DNA of 64,000 nt, from positions 11,591,691 to 11,655,690 of the forward strand of contig CP092872.1 of assembly GCA_030710605.1 (NCBI GenBank). Direction: 5' to 3'. A program made the position numbers and the translations under genes. Below the pieces are notes generated by a model that was not told the origin of the DNA, did no database searches, and worked only from the letters and a program-made list of their open reading frames with translations. Position 1 is the first letter of the stretch, and every line of letters begins with the position of its first letter. This document shows, in pieces, positions 56,557 to 64,000 of this stretch. The DNA is from Cordylochernes scorpioides (Eukaryota; Arthropoda; Arachnida; Pseudoscorpiones; Chernetidae).

Positions 56557-57090
56557 CTATTTGAGTGATTTTTGTTGAGGATAGGACGATGATAGGAGAA
56601 ATATGAAAGAAAGTGTTTCTGCTGTAATGTGTCTTGCGAAAGTCAAGTCGATAGTTGTTCCTTTTAACGTAGTTGACTTAGAAACGTTTGATACGCAATC
56701 AAGATTATACGTATTTTTCATGAAATTAAGAAACGAGTTGTCAGGCTTTACGTTTTTGTTAAAATCACCACACAGAAGAATCGGTATACTAGAATCAACT
56801 TGCACGAACGGTGGCACGTACTGGCTGTTGTGAATGTACGGACCGAGTCCTTGCCATAGTAACATTCCAATATCCTGCATACTAGCTCCTGGATGAATAT
56901 ATACAGCACCGAGTATAAACTTGAAGCTAGTATTAGCGGCGAAGCAAGTAACTTCAGTCATGCACATGTCAGCCTTGGTTTTAATGACACGAGTTACGTC
57001 TGTAATCGCAACTTGGAACACTTCCGCCGTAGATGTCGATGATAATTTACGATAGATCGCCACTCCACCAGCCGCGTTGGTATTTGAAAA
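56557..57090 (-). pseudogene. Helentron-type endonuclease (EEP) fragment
   Basis: The frame reads NAAGGVAIYRK, then a long conserved stretch with PILLCGDFNKNVKPDN and TLKGTTIDLTFAR, the GDFN and C-terminal motifs of the endonuclease/exonuclease/phosphatase fold. Proteins of this kind are carried by Helentron (Helitron2) and related elements of invertebrates. The catalytic SYHRPI motif is present at about 56,585-56,605 but in another frame, so a one-base indel near 56,610 disrupts the end. No RepHel region is seen nearby. The host element is inferred and could instead be another EEP-bearing transposon. Confidence 0.65.
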
Positions 57091-58570
57091 TCAAAACACT
57101 TATTCAGATCGAAGGTTCAAATTTTTGCTAAATAAATTTGAAATTAAATAAAATTTGTAATTGTAAATGATGAAGTTGAAAATTAAAACATTTACTTAAA
57201 TTAGATGTTAAAATTCTTGCTCAACACAGTTTAAATAAAGTTTTCTTATATCTGCCACTTTTTCTTAATATTTGTAATTTTAAAGAATCAATTCGAAAAT
57301 CAAAACATTTATTCAGATCGAAGGTTCAAATTTTTGCTAAATAAATTTGAAACTATTTAAAATTTGTAAAATAATAATTAATTAATTAATTAATTTTAAA
57401 CTAATAATTTACTTAACACTATCAACATTTATCAATAGTATGACATAACCTATAAACTCAGTTTCTCAACTTTTGTGTCAATCTAACAATTAATCAATCA
57501 ATCATAGTTTACGATAATGAAATATCAGTGTACAATTATTTACCTTTATTGTTGTAGTTGTTGTAAATGACGAATCTAAGCACTCCACATTTTCACTACA
57601 GACACAGCTGACGATACTTTAACCACACGTGTGAACTTGTATTATGACGCTTTCTTGTTTTTCCAACGCCAAGAACGTTCGAGAAAGACAAAGACAGAGA
57701 CAAGCATGCGCGCGCAGCACTCTCGTTCGGTGACTCATCGTAACGATACCGGGCGTTACACTTTTTCATAAGTGACTCCCAGCCGCAACCTAATTTAAGA
57801 CGTTGTCACGTCAAAAAGGCATATATTGGATCAAAATATAATTTATTTTACTAATATTTAAAATGCTATAACACCTTGATAAAGTTACGATGTACTAGAG
57901 CGCCATCTGTTATCAAATTATAAAACTATTTTAGAGGCGTAATATTCTTTTTAAAATAAAACAATTTCTACTGTCCTTACTGCGATGGAAATAAAGGTTG
58001 GCGTTCAGCCAACTAAAATATTGGTAAAATAAATGATAATTTGATCCAATATATGCCTTTTTAATTAAAGTTTTATTTATTGTTTTATTCCCTGAAAACA
58101 TTCTGCAGGATGTCCCAAATGCGTTCAAGAAGTAAATTTGGTCGAAAAAAAAACACGAGTTTATAATTAGACCTTATAGTTTTAGTGATTTATAAAGTAC
58201 AAAGTATGGGGTTATGTATGGAAAAACATATCACGTAAATGGCCTCTATGACTTTACTCTACGTACTCTTTTGTTAAAATTTTCTATATGATCGTTTTTG
58301 CATAAGTGTATTCGAATTTCTTTGATACAGAGTTCTTTTTCCTCCTTCAAGGCGTGGGTGGTCTTCTTTGCATTATCCTTAAGACTTAACAAAGAATAAA
58401 GTCCAACAGCGTTCATTTGCAGAATCTTGGCTGCATATTCTGATCACCAAACCAGGAAATAATACGACCAGGAAATGTTTCATGTAGGAATTGAATTGTT
58501 TCATGGGCTAACCTTGGAAGTCAATTTATCCGATATGTGATTTTCCATACATACCCCTATACTGTTTACT

Positions 58571-58808
58571 TTAAAAATAAAAAGGCATATCCTGACCAGG
58601 AGCACATGTGCTTTTCAGAAGGCAGAGCGCCATCTGGTGGAAGATAAATCAACTAAACATTGATTTAGCCTGTTCCCTGATATTTGGCCAACCCAGGGAA
58701 CAGGGAATCAGGGAACAGGCTAAATTAATGTTTTGTTGATTCTGTTCCACCAGATGGCGCTCTGCCTTCTGAAAAGCACATGTGCTCCTGGTCAAGATAT
58801 GCTTTTTT
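58571..58808. repeat. foldback element with long inverted arms
   Basis: Two ~100-base arms (GCATATCCTGACCAGGAGCA... and complement) with an inner pair around CAGGGAACAGGC. A single arm also occurs at 1,235-1,295. No coding. Confidence 0.85.
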
Positions 58809-59204
58809 AATTTTTAATATCAACACCTGATCCACTTATTTTTTTTATTTTTTTATATTGTTTTTTCACTGTATACTTTATGAATGAATTTGAAAAATTG
58901 CTAATGTTAACTATAAACTGTTGTTCTCTATATTAAAATTACTTCTTGCGTGAATTTTGAGATATCCTGTACATAAGCCGTTTTTAATACTCATCTTGAT
59001 GTTGAGATAGACTGTGGTATACTGGAGTTAGACCGATAGAAGAATCACATGAGGGCCAATATATCTGTAAAACTACCCCAGCAGTTCCAGCATATTCAAC
59101 GCATATAATGCCCACCCCCATAGAAACTGTCCTCATAACCCTCTACAGTTGAAAACTATTTGCATTAATTTTCTATTTGGATTTGAATTTATTTCTGTTA
59201 ATCT

Positions 59205-59510
59205 ATATTGTCGCGGAGATATATAAATAAAGCAAGGGCAAATTTGGGGATAATTAATTTATTATAAAGGATATTTACCTTTTAATTCTCCAATAAAATT
59301 ATTTACGAGGTATTTATAGGGAGAGAGAGTCAGATAATAATACAACTTATTTCAAGGTAAAGATAATAAAAATGAGCGTCGTCAGCCACCGTCCCGTTTT
59401 CCTTTTTTGCAGATAAGATTCCGAGAACCCCTCACACCTGTGGTTCCCCCCCGGGGTCCAGGGATGATTGACAGGTGTCCCATCTGGATGGAGCTTCTTG
59501 CCATAAATGT
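59205..59510. repeat. interspersed repeat, TTGTCGCGGAGAT family
   Basis: Shared with 3,340-3,545 and 17,335-17,640 (inverted). One end reads TGTCGCGGAGATA…AAGCAAGGGC, the other AGGTGTCCCATCTGGATGGA. No coding. It could be a solo LTR or a MITE; target duplications were not recognised. Confidence 0.6.
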
Positions 59511-59618
59511 ATGAATATTGCACGCGCCTTTGAGGAGTCAGTAGCCTGATAAAGCAGTACCGAGTGAAAATTAACTTTTAGAGAGCCCTTAGAGGAAGTC
59601 AGTTATGCAAATCTGCAG

Positions 59619-59822
59619 TGTGGTGTCCAGGAGTGCAGAGTGGAGGACAGTACCCGCATGGTGTGTCTCGCCCCCAGTGTCCCCGAACCTGGCTCCTATC
59701 AGCTCGGCTTTGTGCTGGACGGAGTACATGATGCCCTACCCCGGCCCCTGGTCTACCTGGCGGACCCTACCATCGACTCTTTCTCCCTGGCCCACTATAA
59801 GGGAGAGCCCCTGGTCATTGAG
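59619..59822 (+). CDS. plexin exon 12 (IPT5 end to IPT6 start)
   Basis: The frame reads CGVQECRVEDSTRMVCLAPS, then YQLGFVLDGVHDALPRPLVY and LADPTIDSFSLAHYKGEPLV. This is the end of IPT5 (the C...…D...M.C.AP pattern, then a GF.LDGV strand) and the first strand of the last IPT domain. It begins in phase 0 after AATCTGCAG and ends in phase 0 at GAG|GTCTGT, 68 codons. The 5-kb intron before it holds a SINE, an endonuclease fragment and several MITEs. Confidence 0.9.
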
Positions 59823-60169
59823 GTCTGTATGTCTCTGTGGAAATTGGCAAAGGTTTTGAGAAAACTCTCTCTCTCTCTCTAGCGCTTAATTATATTACCA
59901 AAACACATCTTTATCTATAAATGAAGGGCAATACATCCAGGTGGCACAAGAACCTACAGTACATGCAACAATTATCCTGGTGTGGAACTAACACCTACTC
60001 ACATATTCTCATGCTCAGAAATGGCTGCTGCCTTGCAGAAAATTGACATGGACCCAGAACAGCAGCTTTACGTACCCAAGATAATGGACATTGCTGCTGC
60101 TGTGATGGAGATGTATGGAGATATCTGAGGCTCTTCATTGGACACGACAACAACAACAACTTTATCATT

Positions 60170-60890
60170 TTACAAGGCTAACTTTCGAATGGTCACTTCA
60201 ACATAGTTATTTTCTTTAGAAATTCTTTCCTTTCCATAGTAATTCCTCGGTAATTTACTCATTATTTTCTTAAAAACTTATATGTTTCCGTAGTAATTCA
60301 TTGGTTACTTACCGATTGTTATTTTTCTGTAATTTTCATTGTTCCCGTGGTGATTCATTGATCACTTATTCATTGTTATTATCTCAGGAACTTATTCAGT
60401 TTCCATAGTTTTTCCTTGATAATTTACACTCATTATTTTCTAGAGAGCTTCTATTGTTTCCACATAGTAATTCCTTAATAAAATTTACTTATTATTTTCT
60501 CAAGAACTTCTATTGTTTCCGTAGTGGTTTATTATCATTGTTATTTTTTCTGGAAAAATATTCCATTGCTTACATAATAACTTATTGGTCGCTCACCCAT
60601 TTTTCATTTCTCTGGAACTTCTTTTGTTTATTCAATAACTTATTCTTAACTTTATGGTTTTCTGAAGAATTCGTTTAATTCCAGTGTCATCTTAGAAAGT
60701 ATTTTGGTAGCTTCTATTGTTTCTCTCTAATCTCTCTCTTTAACCTTTCCTAATTTTTCTTTATTGCTTCCTCATTTTTTTTTGTTTGTCTATCCCCTTT
60801 ATGTTTTGCTAAAATACCTTATAACCATCTTTCTATACGAATGTTCAAGTGTACCTCGTCCGTGTGGCGCTGCTCACCAAAGATTTGGGT
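60170..60890. other. T-rich degenerate repeat before exon 13
   Basis: Loose repetition of a ~55-60-base unit containing TTTCCGTAGTAATTCATTGG and TTATTTTCT up to 60,700, then a pyrimidine-rich tract leading to the exon 13 acceptor. Confidence 0.6.
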
Positions 60891-60897
60891 GCCGCAG

Positions 60898-61071
60898 GGA
60901 GAGAACCTGCCCCTGTCCGCCGAGCTGGAAGTCAACGTGACGGTGGGGTCCCGCCCCTGCAACCTCACGTCACTGACGGCCTCCCAGATGGTGTGCATCC
61001 CGCCCTCCGCCCCGCCTCCGGGCCTGGATGATCTGGGCCAACCCACTGGCAACGGGCTGCCCCTCGTCGTC
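60898..61071 (+). CDS. plexin exon 13 (IPT6)
   Basis: The frame reads GENLPLSAELEVNVTVGSRP, then CNLTSLTASQMVCIPPSAPP, the last extracellular IPT domain (G.NL......…V.VG..PC…L....L.C.PP). It begins in phase 0 after GGTGCCGCAG and ends in phase 0 at GTC|GTAAGT, 58 codons. The next exon, expected to hold the final strand and the membrane segment, was not found before the window ends. A 71-bp-type minisatellite starts about 10 bases after the donor. Confidence 0.88.
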
Positions 61072-61081
61072 GTAAGTCGGC

Positions 61082-62240
61082 CTCACCTGGGTGGAGTCAA
61101 ATTGAAGTCACGCCCCTAGTTAGTCTGTGGCACTGTGTAACTTATCCCCAGCTGATTGAAGCCACACCCCTACTTAGTCTGTAGCCAAGTATAACTTGTC
61201 AACAAGCCCGCCTGGGCGGGGTCAGATTTAAGCTCCGCCTCTTCTTAGCCTGTGAAGCCGTATAACTTGTCAACATGCCCGCCTGGGTGGGGTCAGATTG
61301 AAGCTCCGCCTCTTCTTAGCCTGTAAAGCCGTGTAACTTGTCAACATGCCTACCTAGGCGAGATCAGATTGAAGCTCCGCCTCTTCTTAGCCTGTGAAGC
61401 CGTGTAACTTGTCAACATGCCCATCTGGGCGGGGTCAGATTGAAGCTCCTTTTCTTCTTAGCCTGTGAAGCCGTATAACTTGTCAACATGCCTACCTAGG
61501 CGAGATCAGATTGAAGCTACGCCTCTTCTTAGCCTGTGAAGCCGTGTAACTTGTCAACATGCCTAACTAGGCGAGATCAGATTGAAGCTACGCCTCTTCT
61601 TAGCCTGTGAAGCCGTGTAACTTGTCAACATGCCTATCTGGGCGGGGTGAGATTGAAGCTACGCCTCTTCTTAGCCTGTGAAGCCGTGTAACTTGTCAAC
61701 ATGCCCATCTGGGCGGGGTCAGATTGAAGTTCCGCCTCTTCTTAGCCTGTGAAGCCGTATAACTTGTCAACATGCCTATCTGGGCGGGATCAGATTGAAG
61801 CTCCGCCTCTTCTTAGCCTGTGAAGCCATATAACTTGTCAACATGCCTATCTGGGCGGGGTGAGATTGAAGCTACGCCTCTTCTTAGCCTGTGAAGCCGT
61901 GTAACTTGTCAACATGCCTATCTGGGCGGGGTGAAATTGAAGCTACGCCTCTTCTTAGCCTGTGAAGCCGTATAACTTGTCAACATGCCTATCTGGACGA
62001 GATCAGATTGAAGCTCCGCTTCTTCTTAGCCTGTGAAGCCATGAAACTTGTCAACATGCCTACTTAGGCGGGATCAGTTTGAAGCTACACCTCTTCTTAG
62101 CCTGTAAAGCCGTGTAGCTTGTCAACATGCCTACCTAGGCGGGATCAGTTTGAAGCTACGCCTCTTCTTAGCCTGTGAAGCCATGTAACTTGTCAATATG
62201 CCCATTTGGGCGAGGTCAGATTGAAGCCACATTTCCAATC
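61082..62240 (+). repeat. 71-bp minisatellite after exon 13 donor
   Basis: About 16 units with landmark CCTCTTCTTAGCCTGTGAAG. The first, most diverged units begin about 10 bases after the donor at 61,072. Units become more homogeneous downstream. Confidence 0.93.
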
Positions 62241-62315
62241 AGCTAAATGTTATAACTTGCTACCTTTACCTGTGTGTAGTCAGATAACAGACATAACACT
62301 TATTACCCTCTATAT

Positions 62316-62655
62316 TGTTACATCATGATTAATGGCGTATTTCTTATATTAGTTTTAATATATTTGAAATTTAAATTATATATTTATTTATTTTTATATA
62401 AAATATTCTATGATATTTATTTAAAACAGATTATTAATTTATCATCATTTGTATTTAGGTACACTGTGACTTCACTGCTCTCTTTGATGTGAGAAAATAA
62501 AAAAAGGATTCTGGTGGCTACTTAAAGAAGACTTATCTCGTTATTCCCTTTTATAAATTTCTAGGATGGTTGAAACACGCTCTGGTAAGATGCAGGACCC
62601 AGCACAGGAGAGAATCCAGGCTGAGGAGTCTGCCAAGCCGCAACCTGGTGCAACA
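62316..62655 (+). repeat. 5' LTR of second Gypsy copy
   Basis: TGTTACATCATG to GGTGCAACA, about 340 bp, highly similar to the LTRs at 27,493 and 32,359 with small indels. It encodes the Gag N-terminus as in the first copy. Confidence 0.92.
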
Positions 62656-63714
62656 ATTGGTAGAGATGCTAGTTCCGACCCAGTTGTCCTGAATCCCAAC
62701 ATCGACATCCCCAAGTATGATGGAACGGAAGACCCTCGCCCATGGATTGAATCTCTTGAAGAAATTGGCTTCTTGTACCATTGGGCAGACTACATTATCT
62801 CTCGTTATGCCGCCATGAACATGACGGGAAGCGCTAAAACCTGGTTGAATTTACACAAAGCTAGTTTCACGAGCTGGGAAAATATTAAAATCCGCCTCAT
62901 TCAGGATTTTTCTTTGGACGCGAATAAAGAAGAACTCAGAATGAAGCTCAACAGAATGCAACACTGGAATGAACCAGCAATCAGGTTCGCGGAAGACATT
63001 CTAGTGTTGTGCAACAAGGTTGACCTCGCAATGGAAGAAGAAACAAAAATTGAACATGTTATTGGAGGACTGAAAAAAGAGTACTCATTCGCGCTCTACC
63101 TGAACCCTCCTAAAACGACCGATGACCTTCTTGTCGTGTGCAAGAAAATGGATTATTTTGAAAAGAAGTATCGGGAACGTGTGGAGAAATCCAGAAACCT
63201 ATATAACGGTCCACGCTATTCTAGACCCCAACAACAATCGAGGTACGTGCCGCCGACTGCCGCACGAAACTACCAGACCACTTCCAGGCCCCAAGCCCCT
63301 GTTTCCAATAATTACAAGAACGACTCCGCTCCTACCCCCAGACAGTATCGAAACAACTTTCCCCAGCCCTCTACCCCTAGACGTCCTTATAATCCTAACT
63401 TTGTGCCGAAACCAAACCTTCAGAGAAACACTTACAATAAAAGCCAAGAAGTGAGCAAAAATAGGACGGAAGATGGAAGACCAATCTGCTTTAAATGTAA
63501 CAAGCCAGGGCACGTGGCCCGTTATTGTAGGGTCAAGTTTATAAGAATCCTAGAAGAGGATCCAGCAGATACCCAAGAGAAGGTCGAAGAAAAATGCCAA
63601 ATGAATGAAACATCAGAGAAATCAGGACCTCGGCTTTATGCTGATGTATGTCATAGCACACAGACAAATATTCCTACCCGGAATAGATATTCCGTGTTGG
63701 AAGATTTAAACTAA
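62566..63714 (+). CDS. gag: Gag polyprotein, second Gypsy copy
   Basis: A 382-residue Gag homologous to the one at 27,748. The first ~90 residues are nearly identical, while the central and Pro/Gln-rich parts diverge by substitution and indel. The zinc knuckle (CFKCNKPGHVARYC) is fully conserved. The frame is intact and ends at the same TTTAAAC-TAA junction. The sharp contrast between a near-identical 5' part and a diverged 3' part suggests recombination or gene conversion in the 5' region. Confidence 0.92.
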   Translation: MVETRSGKMQDPAQERIQAEESAKPQPGATIGRDASSDPVVLNPNIDIPKYDGTEDPRPWIESLEEIGFLYHWADYIISRYAAMNMTGSAKTWLNLHKASFTSWENIKIRLIQDFSLDANKEELRMKLNRMQHWNEPAIRFAEDILVLCNKVDLAMEEETKIEHVIGGLKKEYSFALYLNPPKTTDDLLVVCKKMDYFEKKYRERVEKSRNLYNGPRYSRPQQQSRYVPPTAARNYQTTSRPQAPVSNNYKNDSAPTPRQYRNNFPQPSTPRRPYNPNFVPKPNLQRNTYNKSQEVSKNRTEDGRPICFKCNKPGHVARYCRVKFIRILEEDPADTQEKVEEKCQMNETSEKSGPRLYADVCHSTQTNIPTRNRYSVLEDLN

Positions 63715-64000
63715 GCGTCGCGCCTGAATCTGTCAATCAAAGCAAGTCGACCATAAACGGAATCAAGAAGTTGGACCCTAAATACAAATTAAAAATTAAT
63801 GTGGACAAGATAGGGACTTTTGAAGCTTTGGTTGATACAGGTGCTGACCTCTCAGTGGTCGACCTCAGAACGGCCCTCGATACAGGCCATGGTATAAGTA
63901 AACTCGCAAAAATTTGTGCAGGACCCGATGGAAAAAAATTGGACATGGTAGGAAGTATATTTTTAAATATAAAAATTGATGACGAAACATTATCACACAA
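63711..64000 (+). CDS. pol: Pol polyprotein start, second Gypsy copy (partial)
   Basis: The -1 frame is open from the slip site to the window end. It contains the protease active-site DTGAD followed by LSVVD, as in the first copy. The remainder (RT, RNase H, integrase) lies beyond the window. Confidence 0.88.

Larger units (their letters stand above)
62316..64000 (+). mobile_element. second Ty3/Gypsy copy, cut by window end
   Basis: 5' LTR at 62,316-62,655, gag at 62,566-63,714 and the first part of pol from 63,711. It is clearly the same family as 27,493-32,706 but diverged in the middle and end of gag, so it is a separate subfamily or an older copy. The copy follows the 71-bp minisatellite after plexin exon 13. 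Confidence 0.93.

Overview
Eukaryotic, AT-rich (roughly one third G+C), intron- and transposon-dense genomic DNA. The spliceosomal introns, a plexin gene, a DD37D mariner, Ty3/Gypsy elements with an arthropod-like Gag, tRNA-derived SINEs and many hammerhead-bearing repeats suggest an invertebrate, most plausibly a chelicerate or other arthropod. The species is an inference and cannot be fixed from the sequence.

The only host gene I can support is a plexin (semaphorin receptor), probably A-type, on the + strand. Thirteen exons between 11,141 and 61,071 encode the extracellular region from the first IPT domain through PSI2, PSI3 and the later IPT domains. Splice phases agree at every junction between neighbouring exons; the one exception is an apparent missing small exon between 47,225 and 51,664. 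The Sema domain (5') and the transmembrane and GAP regions (3') lie outside the window. Nearly every plexin intron carries a minisatellite that starts or ends within a few tens of bases of a splice site.

Layout: 1-11,140 is repeats and AT-rich DNA upstream of the first visible exon. 11.1-25.7 kb is one intron full of hammerhead-bearing repeats, SINEs, MITEs and two simple-sequence arrays. 25.7-33.2 kb holds exons 2 and 3, separated by a 128-bp minisatellite into which an intact Ty3/Gypsy retrotransposon (27,493-32,706) has inserted. 33.2-43.9 kb is an intron with MITE-derived satellites, tandem ribozyme repeats and a 3.4-kb minisatellite that carries the acceptor of exon 4. 44-61 kb holds exons 4-13, a solo LTR, a broken DD37D mariner and a Helentron-type endonuclease fragment. 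61-62.2 kb is another splice-site minisatellite, and a second Gypsy copy starts at 62,316 and runs off the end.

The most unusual observation is a repeat family (about 377-bp units, sometimes tandem, often as inverted pairs) that carries every conserved core nucleotide of a hammerhead ribozyme, but with the three core strands in an order (S1-S2-S3) that is not a rotation of the known type I/II/III layouts. Two subfamilies differ by compensatory base-pair changes in stem I, stem II and an extra closing stem. A second, unrelated repeat family carries an ordinary type I hammerhead. The Gypsy element is also notable: gag starts inside the 5' LTR, pol ends inside the 3' LTR, and a canonical UUUAAAC slip site lies exactly at the gag stop in both copies.
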